In this document: positions 41,283-49,951 of the stretch, one piece after another
How positions within the stretch are numbered: position 1 is the first letter of the stretch
How the letters are laid out: the number at the start of each line of letters is the position of its first letter
From: CAIMDX01 sp041652155
Lineage (GTDB): Bacteria; Patescibacteriota; Minisyncoccia; Minisyncoccales; JAQTVQ01
Assembly (NCBI GenBank): GCA_041652155.1
Contig: JBAZHV010000002.1
Span: 1-56,426, forward strand
DNA: 56,426 nt
Direction of reading: 5' to 3'
Notes under the pieces: generated by a model
What the model was told of the DNA's origin: nothing
Databases searched by the model: none
The model's input: the letters and a program-made list of their open reading frames with translations, nothing else
Made by a program: the position numbers and the translations under genes

Positions 41283-42347
41283 TTAAGCTTCCCGGACCTG
41301 ATATCTGCCCGAGTCGTCTTTAGCAAAAAGATTTTTATTGCGCAGGCTTGAAAGAATAGTTGATTCTTTAACGGCTCTTTGCTTTCCCACCGCATGGATG
41401 ATCTCTTCTTTGGCTAACGGCATAGGAGAATCTTTCAGCACTTTGGCAATGATATCCTTGACCTGTCCCGGCTCGTATCCCCATCCTCTCAAAGCATACA
41501 TTCCGCGGCCGACAAGAACAAAATTATTGCTCTTTATCAATTCATTGTGAACCGTCTGAATATGAGGAGAAAGTTTTTTAACGTTGGGAAGCTGCGAGTT
41601 CAAATCTTCGATCAAGCGCGATATGTCCTGAAAATGCAGAGGCTTGTTCTCGCGTTTCAAAACCATATCTATTTTGTCTTTGATGGTTTTGGGATTGACT
41701 TCCGCCCAAGCGGCAAGCCCCCATTTCCGATCAATAGTTTTGGACAATTTAGCCGACGCGCCCAGATAAGAAAGAACCGCTTCTTTGGCCAGATCGTCTT
41801 TAAGCTCGCTCTTCAATTCTTTTTCGTAGACATCAAGCACCTCCTGCTCGCTTAAGGTTCTTCCCATCTCGCTGAATTTTTTCTCGAAAGCTTGGTCCAG
41901 TTTTTTGGCCAGCTCGAATGTCTTCGGGCCGGTCGTCCAAACAGGATAAAAATTGCTGTCGGAATCCATTCTCTTGAAATTTTGGCTCAAAGACAGAACG
42001 AAATAAGCGAAATTTCCTTCGTCTTTGGAAGCTAAAGCTTCCAATATCCTGTCCTCTCTCATCAAATTTCCATTCTGCCCGATAACGTCGAATATCTGTT
42101 TTTCCAAGTCTTTGAAAGAAGATTCGTATTTCGAAGTTTTTATTTTCTCTTTCAAATTTTTGACCGTATCGTTTTCTATCTGCCTGACGCGCTCGCGGGT
42201 CACATTGTAGTCGCGGCCTATGGCCTCCAATGTTTCCATTTTTTTGCTTCCGGTCAAACCGAACCTGCGCGAAACTACCTCTTTATTGCGCGGAGGAAAG
42301 CTCTCTAACAGTTTCAAAGAAAATTTTTTGAAATTTTGGTTGTTCAT
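41283..42347 (-). CDS. Sigma-70 region 4-like HTH protein with HARE-HTH domain
   Basis: The first 65 or so residues of this 354-aa protein are a sigma region 4-type HTH (PPRNKEVVSRRFGL, then TLEAIGRDYNVTRERVRQIE). There are no regions 2 or 3, so it cannot be a complete sigma factor. A C-terminal part (about 225-350) has the HARE-HTH pattern (KENKPLHFQDISRLIEDL, GRGMYALRGWGYEPG) found in RpoE delta subunits. It probably modulates RNA polymerase. A perfect promoter ends 9 nt before its ATG, and the spacer contains a 14-bp near-palindrome ATACTTAAAAGTAT that could be a self-binding site. Confidence 0.87.
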   Translation of the reverse strand: MNNQNFKKFSLKLLESFPPRNKEVVSRRFGLTGSKKMETLEAIGRDYNVTRERVRQIENDTVKNLKEKIKTSKYESSFKDLEKQIFDVIGQNGNLMREDRILEALASKDEGNFAYFVLSLSQNFKRMDSDSNFYPVWTTGPKTFELAKKLDQAFEKKFSEMGRTLSEQEVLDVYEKELKSELKDDLAKEAVLSYLGASAKLSKTIDRKWGLAAWAEVNPKTIKDKIDMVLKRENKPLHFQDISRLIEDLNSQLPNVKKLSPHIQTVHNELIKSNNFVLVGRGMYALRGWGYEPGQVKDIIAKVLKDSPMPLAKEEIIHAVGKQRAVKESTILSSLRNKNLFAKDDSGRYQVREA

Positions 42348-42356
42348 GCTTCCTGA

Positions 42357-42385
42357 ATTATAATACTTTTAAGTATTTTTGTCAA
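42357..42385 (-). promoter_or_regulatory. Consensus promoter of the sigma-HARE operon
   Basis: On the minus strand TTGACA (42380-42385), a 17-bp spacer and TATAAT (42357-42362). The spacer holds the inverted repeat ATACTT-AA-AAGTAT. The -10 lies 9 nt from the start codon. Confidence 0.92.
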
Positions 42386-42405
42386 TAATTAGCTCGTTAG
42401 ACCGG

Positions 42406-43320
42406 TTATTTGCCCGCTTTTTTTGCTTTTCTATTGCGATAATTCAGCCAAAAAACCAATATCTGCGTGGCTAAAAATATGGAAGAATAAGTACCTGTAA
42501 CGATCCCCAAGATCAAAGCAAGAGAGAAATATTTCAAAGCCGCGCCGCTCAAGAAGTACATCGCGAACAAAGGAAACAGAACAGCCAAAGAGGTATTGAT
42601 CTGGCGGCTTAGAGTTTGATTGATGGAAAGATTGGCCACTTCCTCGAAATTACCTCCCCTGACGCCCCTTAAGAGATTCTCTCTGGTGCGGTCATAAACG
42701 ACGATCACGTTGTTGATGGCATAGCCTACGACAGTCAACAGGGCGGTTATGATGGATATGGTCACCTGCACATCGTAATACTTTCCCAGTACCGAGAATA
42801 CCGCCAACGGAACCAAAACGTCGTGGCCGAGGATAAAAAATGATGCCAAGCCGTAAACCCAAGGGCTGATCGGTCCGGGTATGTTTTTAAAAGCTATTGC
42901 GATGTATAAAAGCATCGCGGCCAAAGAAACTATGACCAAAATTATCGTTTTCTGGAACAGCTCCTTGCCGACCACCGGTCCGATAGCTTCGAAGCTTTGT
43001 TCGACAAAAGTCCCGGTATCTTTAAGGGCGTTGGTCAAATTTTGATGCGCGTCATTATTCGTTGATTGGGTTCTGATGACAAATCCTTTGTCGCCTATGG
43101 GCTGGACGGTGGCATCTTTGAAATTCGCCGCCGCCAATTTTCCCTGGATAACATCAGCGGAAGGGCGGTTGTCGCTATATTGCAATTCCAAAACGCTGCC
43201 GCCGGTAAACTCGATGCTTGGCTTTAAGGGAAAAACGAATAATAAAGCGATGCAGGCTGTTATCACCAACGCGGAAAAAACGAAAAAGATATTTTTGTAT
43301 TTGAGAAAGTTGATCATCAT
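42406..43320 (-). CDS. secF: Protein translocase subunit SecF
   Basis: This 304-aa membrane protein has six helices and uses the proton gradient to help Sec export. Family marks are FTGGSVLELQY in the first periplasmic domain, VGYAINNVIVVYDRTRENL and the SINQTLSRQINTSLAVL segment. It begins 4 nt after secD and works as a complex with it. Confidence 0.96.
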   Translation of the reverse strand: MMINFLKYKNIFFVFSALVITACIALLFVFPLKPSIEFTGGSVLELQYSDNRPSADVIQGKLAAANFKDATVQPIGDKGFVIRTQSTNNDAHQNLTNALKDTGTFVEQSFEAIGPVVGKELFQKTIILVIVSLAAMLLYIAIAFKNIPGPISPWVYGLASFFILGHDVLVPLAVFSVLGKYYDVQVTISIITALLTVVGYAINNVIVVYDRTRENLLRGVRGGNFEEVANLSINQTLSRQINTSLAVLFPLFAMYFLSGAALKYFSLALILGIVTGTYSSIFLATQILVFWLNYRNRKAKKAGK

Positions 43321-43324
43321 ATGG

Positions 43325-44755
43325 TTATTTCCAAAGCCAAGTTATTTTTTCTAATTTCGTCCCCACAAACAATCTTAACATGCTTCTGGTGACGATTATC
43401 GCGGAAAACATCGAAAGCAAAATACCGATATTCAAAGTGGTGGCGAAGCCTTTCACGAAACTGGTTCCCAAAAACAAGAGAATGAAACCTACCAGCAAGG
43501 TCGTGGCATTGCCGTCGCGAATGGCAGGCCAAGCTCGGCTGAAACCTTCTTCCACGCTTTGCCCGAAATTCTTTCCGTTCGAAAGCTCTTCTTTCATTCT
43601 TGTAAAGATCAAAACATTGGCATCGATCGCCATACCGATCGAGAGGATGACCCCTCCGATGCCGGCCAAAGTCAAAGTCACCGATATCAATTTGAATATG
43701 GCCAGCAAAAGGAACCCATAGAAAACCAAAGCGATCGAGGCCAGCAATCCCGGTAATCTGTAGTAAACAACCATGAAAATAACGATGAGCAAAAGCCCGA
43801 TAAGACCCGCCTTCAGCGTATCGTTCAAAGAAACCATTCCCAAGGTCGGACCGATCTTGCTTTCGCTTATGGGACTTCCGATCTTGACCGGCAAAGCTCC
43901 CTGATTCAATCTGGAAACGATCGTTCTGGCGGTCTCGGCGCTCTCTTCTCCTGTGATCACCGCCTTTCCGTCGCTGATCTTGTTGAGAACTTTCGGGGCA
44001 TAAATGCCTCCCTCTCCCACATCAATGATCGATTTTCCGTCTAAAAATATGGCCAAGGTCTTGCCGACATTCCTTTCCGTGACCTGCTCGAATATCTTGG
44101 CGCCATCCGCGTTGAATTCGATGTCTATTTCAGGCTGGCTGCCGGTTTGGCTGTAAGACAAGACAGCTTTTTTGAAGTAGCGGCTGTCCAATTCCGTTGT
44201 CTTGTAGTAAGCATTCTTGATATTGCCGTTCTCGTCTAATAACGAAAGAAAATCAGGGTCCTGTATCAGTTCATCCCCTTTTTTGCCTTGCAATTTTTTA
44301 AGAGAGTCTATGATCTGCTGCGTTTCTTCTTCGGACCTTTCTTCCAAAAATTGCAGCCAAGGTGTTTGGCCGATCCATTGTTTAGCTTCGTCTATATTGT
44401 CTATACCAGGCAATTCAACCATCAAACGATTCTCTCCGGAAACCGTGATCTGCGGTTCGGCCACGCCAAAAGTGTTTACTCTGCGCTCGATAACATCTTT
44501 CAATCCCGCCATCGCCTCGGTGCGGTCCGCGGCGGCAACGTTGCTCAGATCGGCTTGATACTCCAAACGGACGCCTCCTTTCAAGTCCAAACCCATTCTA
44601 AATCCGCTCTCCGGAACCTGGGCGATCTTCCAGCCGGTCTTTTCGTCAGCCCATTTGATCCCTTGGTTCAGGTATCGGGGAAAACAAAAAAATCCAGCAA
44701 CTGCCGTCAAGATGATGATAAAAAGCAAGCTCAGGACTGTAATTTTCTTAGACAT
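43325..44755 (-). CDS. secD: Protein translocase subunit SecD
   Basis: This 476-aa RND-type subunit has an N-terminal membrane anchor, the large P1 head beginning FRMGLDLKGGVRLEYQAD, and five C-terminal helices with GVILSIGMAIDANVLIFTRMKEE. It pairs with SecF. A promoter with a 17-bp spacer lies 9 nt before the ATG, so secD probably begins a near-leaderless secD-secF message. Confidence 0.97.
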   Translation of the reverse strand: MSKKITVLSLLFIIILTAVAGFFCFPRYLNQGIKWADEKTGWKIAQVPESGFRMGLDLKGGVRLEYQADLSNVAAADRTEAMAGLKDVIERRVNTFGVAEPQITVSGENRLMVELPGIDNIDEAKQWIGQTPWLQFLEERSEEETQQIIDSLKKLQGKKGDELIQDPDFLSLLDENGNIKNAYYKTTELDSRYFKKAVLSYSQTGSQPEIDIEFNADGAKIFEQVTERNVGKTLAIFLDGKSIIDVGEGGIYAPKVLNKISDGKAVITGEESAETARTIVSRLNQGALPVKIGSPISESKIGPTLGMVSLNDTLKAGLIGLLLIVIFMVVYYRLPGLLASIALVFYGFLLLAIFKLISVTLTLAGIGGVILSIGMAIDANVLIFTRMKEELSNGKNFGQSVEEGFSRAWPAIRDGNATTLLVGFILLFLGTSFVKGFATTLNIGILLSMFSAIIVTRSMLRLFVGTKLEKITWLWK

Positions 44756-44764
44756 CTTTTTTTC

Positions 44765-44793
44765 ACTATAAACTTAATTTATTATTCGGTCAA
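44765..44793 (-). promoter_or_regulatory. secDF promoter
   Basis: On the minus strand TTGACC (44788-44793), a 17-bp spacer and TATAGT (44765-44770). Confidence 0.82.
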
Positions 44794-44885
44794 ACGCGGC
44801 TTTAAAATATTTTATTGCGGCGATTGCGATTTTTTTACAATCAGAGCCCGCCCGTCGTAAACGGGCGAGCTTATTGCGAACGGCG

Positions 44886-47381
44886 TCACGCGCCGTGGCA
44901 CTTTTTGTATTTTATGGGATTGCCCGTCTGCTGGTCTATCTTGCCGCACGGACAAGGATCATTGCGTCCGGGTTTTGATCCTGAATTCTGATTGGAGATT
45001 TTAGCATCAACCTCCCCTTTTGGCAACCCTGGATTTTGAGGCTTGGCGGCCAGTGATGCCTGTCCCGAAGGAGGCCTCGGACTGCTTTTCATAATGGAAT
45101 TGGCTGCCGTTGTTTCCATCGTGCCCAAAAGTTCCTGGAACATTCTATGCCCCTCGCTCTTGTATTCGACCAACGGATCTCTTTGGCCGTAAGCTCTCAA
45201 ACGGACAGAGTCTCTTAGGCTTTCCATATTTTCCAAATGCTCGACCCAGAGCATATCGAACACTCTCAACAAAATATTTTTTTCGACTTGGCGCATCGTC
45301 TCGGCTCCGAACTCGCTTTCTTTTTTAGTATGATCATCGGCCGAAAATCCGGCCTTGCCGAATATCTCCAAAACATAATTTTTGAGATCTTCGGGTTCCT
45401 TTGTTATTATATCTTTTCTCTTCTGGTAATAGACTTCTCTGTGCTTGTTCAGAACATCGTCATAGTCGAGAAGATGTTTGCGGGAATCGAAGTTTATACC
45501 TTCGACTTTGGATTGCGCCGACTCGATGCTTCTACTGATGATCCCGTTCTCGAGAGGCAGATCGTCCGGAAGGTTAAACCTCTCCATCAGCGCTTTCATA
45601 TTGTCTCCTCCGAAAATGCGCATCAAATCGTCGTCCAAAGAAACGAAGAATTGGGTCGATCCCGGATCGCCCTGCCTGCCTGCGCGTCCGCGAAGCTGGT
45701 TATCGATCCTGCGCGCCTCGTGGCGTTCGGTGCCGATAATGCGCAAGCCTCCAAGTTCGCGCACTTTTTCGGCCTCTTCGGGGTCGGACGGATTTCCGCC
45801 GAGCAAAATATCGACTCCTCTGCCGGCCATATTGGTCGCGATGGTGATCGCGCCTAATTTTCCGGCTTGGGCGATGATCTGGCCTTCGCGCTCATGGTTC
45901 TTCGCGTTCAAAACTTCGAAAGGAACTCCCGTCTTTCTTTCCAATATTTTGGCCAACAATTCATTTTTTTGTATCGAGGTGGTGCCGACCAGAACCGGCT
46001 GGCCTCTTTTATTGCACTGTTCGATCTCTTCGGCCACGGCTTTGAACTTGGCCAATTCCGTTTTATAAATACGGTCCGGCAGGTCCTGCCTTACAAGTTT
46101 TTTGTTGGTCGGGATGACCGTGCTTTCCAGGCCGTAGACCTTGTCGAATTCTTCCGCAGATGTGGCCGCGGTTCCGGTCATTCCTCCGATCTTTTTATAC
46201 ATCCTGAAATAATTTTGAAAAGTGACGGTAGCCATCGTGATCGATTCGGGCTGGACCGCCACGCCTTCTTTGGCTTCGATGGCCTGGTGCAGGCCGCCTG
46301 ACCAGCGGCGTCCGGGCATCAAGCGTCCGGTGAACTGGTCGACAATAACGACCTCGCCGTCGCGGACGACATAATCGCGGTCTCTTTCAAAAAGGGTCTG
46401 GGCTCTTAAAGCCTGCTCCAAATAATGGAGATATTTTATTCCTTTGTCTTCATATATATTTTCCAAACCCAAGATCTTTTCGATCTTGGCGACCCCTTCT
46501 TCTTTCAGCGTCACCGCTTTAAGTTTTTCGTCTATATCGTAATCGCTTTTTGTGATCTGCGGGATGAGCTTGGCGAAATCTTTATACCAATTGGAGCTCT
46601 CCATATCGGGCGCGGAAATGATCAAAGGGGTTCTGGCTTCATCGATCAAAATGGAATCAACCTCATCGATGATCGCAAAATTCAAATCGCGCTGGACCTT
46701 GTCTTTCAGGTCGAAGACCATATTATCTTTGAGATAATCGAAACCGAATTCGTTGTTCGTTCCGTAAGTTATGTCCGCCTGATAAGCCTGCTGGCGGGTG
46801 CAGGGCCTTAGATAATCTTCTACTATATAGAAGGCTCCCAAATTGTCGCGCATCTTATCTTTTTCTTCCCCGTCTTTTTTGTAGGTCGGATCATAAATAA
46901 AAGACTGCTCGTGATTTATGCACGACACCGACAGGCCCAAAGCATCGTAGACCTGGCCCATCCAAACGCAATCGCGGCGGGAAAGGTAATCATTAACGGT
47001 AACCAGTTGGCAGCCTTTTTGCTCCAAAGCGTTCAGATAAAGCGGCAATGTGGCGGTCAAAGTTTTTCCCTCCCCTGTTTTCATTTCGGCGATGCGCCCC
47101 TGATGCAAAGCAATGCCTCCGATGAGCTGAACATCGAAGTGGCGCTGTTTGAGATTTCTTCTCGAAGCCTCTCTGACGGCGGCAAAAGCCCGGGGCAGAA
47201 TATCGTCCAGGGTTTTTCCGTTTTTTAATTCTTCCTTGAATTGTTCGGTCTTCAATTTCAGCTGTTCGTCCGAAAGACCTTCAAAATCTTTTGCAAGACT
47301 GTTGATCTGATCGATCGCCGGCTGTACTTTGTCAACGTATCTTTTGTTGGCGTCGCCTAAAATTTTGCTGAAAATGGACAT
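44886..47381 (-). CDS. secA: Protein translocase ATPase SecA
   Basis: This 831-aa motor drives preproteins through SecYEG. Walker A is in EMKTGEGKTLTATLP, the DEVDS box follows, and the GTNNEFGFDYLKDNM, GRAGRQGDPG and VEGINFDSRKHLLDYDDVLN blocks are intact. The C-terminal zinc motif reads CPCG, then ten extra residues (KIDQQTGNPI), then KYKKCHG, whereas the usual form is CPCGSGKKYKKCHG. The ATG is preceded by GAGG about 11 nt away, one of few Shine-Dalgarno-like strings in the window. Confidence 0.97.
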   Translation of the reverse strand: MSIFSKILGDANKRYVDKVQPAIDQINSLAKDFEGLSDEQLKLKTEQFKEELKNGKTLDDILPRAFAAVREASRRNLKQRHFDVQLIGGIALHQGRIAEMKTGEGKTLTATLPLYLNALEQKGCQLVTVNDYLSRRDCVWMGQVYDALGLSVSCINHEQSFIYDPTYKKDGEEKDKMRDNLGAFYIVEDYLRPCTRQQAYQADITYGTNNEFGFDYLKDNMVFDLKDKVQRDLNFAIIDEVDSILIDEARTPLIISAPDMESSNWYKDFAKLIPQITKSDYDIDEKLKAVTLKEEGVAKIEKILGLENIYEDKGIKYLHYLEQALRAQTLFERDRDYVVRDGEVVIVDQFTGRLMPGRRWSGGLHQAIEAKEGVAVQPESITMATVTFQNYFRMYKKIGGMTGTAATSAEEFDKVYGLESTVIPTNKKLVRQDLPDRIYKTELAKFKAVAEEIEQCNKRGQPVLVGTTSIQKNELLAKILERKTGVPFEVLNAKNHEREGQIIAQAGKLGAITIATNMAGRGVDILLGGNPSDPEEAEKVRELGGLRIIGTERHEARRIDNQLRGRAGRQGDPGSTQFFVSLDDDLMRIFGGDNMKALMERFNLPDDLPLENGIISRSIESAQSKVEGINFDSRKHLLDYDDVLNKHREVYYQKRKDIITKEPEDLKNYVLEIFGKAGFSADDHTKKESEFGAETMRQVEKNILLRVFDMLWVEHLENMESLRDSVRLRAYGQRDPLVEYKSEGHRMFQELLGTMETTAANSIMKSSPRPPSGQASLAAKPQNPGLPKGEVDAKISNQNSGSKPGRNDPCPCGKIDQQTGNPIKYKKCHGA

Positions 47382-47822
47382 AATAAAAAATTCCTCAAAA
47401 TTTAATAAATCTACGAGATAAAAGCTTTTTTAAAGGTTGCGAAACATCTTTCCGGCAAAATTGGGCCGAACCTCTGTTTGCCCCGCCGGTTTGACACGAC
47501 CTGTTGTATTATTGTATAGCTTTTAACTTAATCATTGTATAGCTTTTACGAAAAAAATCAAAGAGAGGCTTGTTCTTTCCGCTCTATCCTCTCTCCCTCC
47601 GCCAAAAAATAAAAAATCGCCCCGAAAAGACGATTTTTAATTTTATAAAATTACTGATTTTACCCGCGACCTTTCAAGGTCAAAGATCGCCATTCCGCTA
47701 AAACGCTCGGACAATATTGCCAAAAAAATCATGGCCAGCCCGGCTTCATCTTCTGCAGAGATCAGATCTCTGCAGAAGCAAATTGTCTTTTATGCGCGCC
47801 TCAAAAAGCAACACTTCGCCTT
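47382..47822. other. Gene-free spacer between secA and the surface-protein region
   Basis: No gene is seen. A 15-bp direct repeat ATTGTATAGCTTTTA occurs at 47511-47525 and 47534-47548; on the minus strand it provides TATACAAT boxes that could drive secA with a long leader. A hairpin with arms AAAAATCG/CGATTTTT (around 47610-47640) with T-runs looks like a terminator for the glycine-rich gene. GACCTT/AAGGTC pair at about 47670-47683. A 29-bp palindrome is at 47750-47778. Confidence 0.55.
47750..47778. repeat. 29-bp palindrome, right-hand relative at 49923-49945
   Basis: Two 14-nt arms (CTTCTGCAGAGATC and complement) around one A. A near-identical but imperfect copy follows the stop of the last pilin at 49923-49945. 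The pair flanks the glycine-rich gene. Confidence 0.75.
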
Positions 47823-49838
47823 TCACATACCGGAAAGAATTTGGGAAAAAATTGTGATACCATCCCTTCCGTCTTTGCCGTTATATCCAGAGTATCCGCC
47901 AATGCCGCCGCTGCCGGGTCTGCCGCCAATTCCGCCAATTCCGCCAGAATTTGAGATCGTACCGGAATTAGTTGCCGTACCCTTGGAAATGATAAATATA
48001 TCGGCTCCATCTTCACCATTGCCGCCATTACCTCCGTTGCCATTATAAACAAGGATAGTACCTCCTGCATAAGAAGCCGAGCCGCCATTTCCTCCATTTC
48101 CTCCGTTGCCGCTCTGGGCATTTATTGTTCCGGTAAAATTAACGGTGCCTCCGACATACATAACAAGCGGTATCGCGGCGCCGGTACCATTCCCGCCGTT
48201 CCCTCCGTTGCCACCAGAAGAATTTTTAAAACTGCTGGCTGCCCCTCCATTTCCGCCGTTCCCCCCGCCGAGGCGTCCGGCTCCTCCGTTCCCTCCGTTG
48301 CCACCAATACCGCCGCTGCCATAGTTGCCGACAGTGGCGTCCCCTCCGCTGCCACCCGCGCCGCCGATACCGGTGAACCCGTCTCCTCCATTACCGCCGT
48401 CCCCTCCGCTGCCGCCATTTGTGGATGACTGGCAGGTATCGCCGTTTCCTCCATTACCGCCGTTTGCGTAACCCCATCCTCCATTACCGCCAGGACCAGT
48501 TTCGCAACCATTTCCAGGATCAGAACCTTTTCCTCCTTTTCCTCCGCTGCCGCCGCTGCCGCCGTTAACTCCTGAAGAACCGCCAGCTCCGCCGCCACCC
48601 TTACCGCCGCCCGCGCCGCCATTGCCGCCGTTGCCAATATTATAACCTCCACCACCTCCGCCGCCGCCGGCAACACCGCCAGAAGTGCCAGCTGCTCCAT
48701 TACCGCCGTTGCCGCCGTTAAAACCGCTGGCGGAACTGCCGGGAAGGCCTGTCGCATTATATGAATTTCCTCCACCCCCGCCGCCGCCAGTCACAGAATT
48801 ACCGCCGCTGCCCGCGCCGCCGCCGGAGGCACCGCCTGATCCATTGCCAGAGGAAATAGATGTTCCACCATTGCCACCGGGCCAGTATCCTTGCCATCCG
48901 CCAAACCCGCCGGCGCCGCCGTTATTAGGAGAAAAAATTGTTACCGGGTTACCGCTCGTGACAGTATCGCCGCGGCTGGTTGTAAAAGAAAAAGGCTTTG
49001 ATCCGCTGGTGACGAGACCTCTTAGTTCGATCGTGCCGGCGATCGTCGCATTGCCTGAAACGTTGATCAAGGCAGGGCCGGTTCCGGTAAAGGCCAATGT
49101 CGCGCCCGATGAAATATTAAAAGAAGAAAAATTATAGACATGGCCTAGCGTGAGAGTTGTGACGCCGGACGTTACGCTGAAAGCTCCGTCGGCCCCTGTT
49201 CCTCCGAGAGGCCCGCTGCTGCTCCCCGCTCCGCTTGCTATCGTCGCCCAAGTGCTCGAAGCCACGCAGGAAGTGCCGATGCAAAGCTGGCCTCCGTTGC
49301 TGATCACCACTTTGCCGTCCGACTGGATGGTCAGAATGTGGCTGCCGTAGGAATTGGCAAAACGATCGGCATAGGTGTATGCGTCCAAATAAAGGTTACT
49401 TCCGTCGGCCAAAAATCCGAAGGAGGATTGGCCGTCCTCGTTATCCACCAGCCGAAAGGAAGGGAGAGCGCTTTCAACGACAGAGTCTTGATAGCCGTAG
49501 CTGCTCTGGAGAATATGGAATTTGGAATATACGGATGGAGCGCCTGTTCCAACCCCGACAGATCCCGCCAAGAGCGTTTGCCCGGCAGGGTTGACGTAAT
49601 ATGCCGTGTTGTCTGCGTCGTAGAATATGGAAGCGGTTAAATTTCCTTGGACAGCCAAAGATCCTGCTTTGGTTTGGGCAATGCCTCCTGTATTCAGCGG
49701 GGCGGCCACGGTTACGGGCATGGTGCCGGTGGGTTCTGTCCAGGCCAGGGCGATGTAGCCGGCCGAGAGGGACAGGACCAGGACCGAGGCGAGGACGGCC
49801 ATGATCCGGGGATTATTGATGCGAAAAAAATTGCGCAT
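47823..49838 (-). CDS. Large glycine-rich exported surface protein
   Basis: This 671-aa protein starts with a signal peptide or anchor (about residues 12-32, RIMAVLASVLVLSLSAGYIALA), followed by a Thr/Ala-rich region and a segment seen in other CPR surface proteins (GGIAQTKAGSLAVQGNLTA). From about residue 300 to 650 it is composed of Gly-Gly-x and Gly-Asn-Gly-Gly repeats, like PGRS-type proteins. Such tracts are usually extended or PGII-like rods. It follows the pilin array after a 113-bp gap that holds a palindrome and an extended -10 (TGCTAAAAT, 49883-49891), so it may have its own promoter. The function is unknown. Confidence 0.8.
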   Translation of the reverse strand: MRNFFRINNPRIMAVLASVLVLSLSAGYIALAWTEPTGTMPVTVAAPLNTGGIAQTKAGSLAVQGNLTASIFYDADNTAYYVNPAGQTLLAGSVGVGTGAPSVYSKFHILQSSYGYQDSVVESALPSFRLVDNEDGQSSFGFLADGSNLYLDAYTYADRFANSYGSHILTIQSDGKVVISNGGQLCIGTSCVASSTWATIASGAGSSSGPLGGTGADGAFSVTSGVTTLTLGHVYNFSSFNISSGATLAFTGTGPALINVSGNATIAGTIELRGLVTSGSKPFSFTTSRGDTVTSGNPVTIFSPNNGGAGGFGGWQGYWPGGNGGTSISSGNGSGGASGGGAGSGGNSVTGGGGGGGNSYNATGLPGSSASGFNGGNGGNGAAGTSGGVAGGGGGGGGYNIGNGGNGGAGGGKGGGGAGGSSGVNGGSGGSGGKGGKGSDPGNGCETGPGGNGGWGYANGGNGGNGDTCQSSTNGGSGGDGGNGGDGFTGIGGAGGSGGDATVGNYGSGGIGGNGGNGGAGRLGGGNGGNGGAASSFKNSSGGNGGNGGNGTGAAIPLVMYVGGTVNFTGTINAQSGNGGNGGNGGSASYAGGTILVYNGNGGNGGNGEDGADIFIISKGTATNSGTISNSGGIGGIGGRPGSGGIGGYSGYNGKDGRDGITIFSQILSGM

Positions 49839-49922
49839 AGGATCAAATTTAATTAAACGGGATCTGATTATTTATTTCCCATATTTTAGCATAAAAAAAA
49901 TTTCAATAATACTAGCTATCTT

Positions 49923-49945
49923 CTGCAGAGATTAGATCTCTGCGG
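49923..49945. repeat. Imperfect palindrome after the last pilin gene
   Basis: GCAGAGAT (49925-49932) and ATCTCTGC (49936-49943), extended by wobble pairs, nearly match the 29-bp palindrome at 47750-47778. Confidence 0.65.
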
Positions 49946-49951
49946 TTATTT

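Noticed and set aside
41283..42347. Complete alternative sigma factor
   Set aside because: Only a region 4-like HTH is present; regions 2 and 3, needed for -10 recognition and melting, are absent.
47731..49137. Proline-rich open frames on the plus strand (PPLPPLPP patterns)
   Set aside because: They are the complement of the Gly-rich coding repeats on the minus strand. They have no start context or family match.
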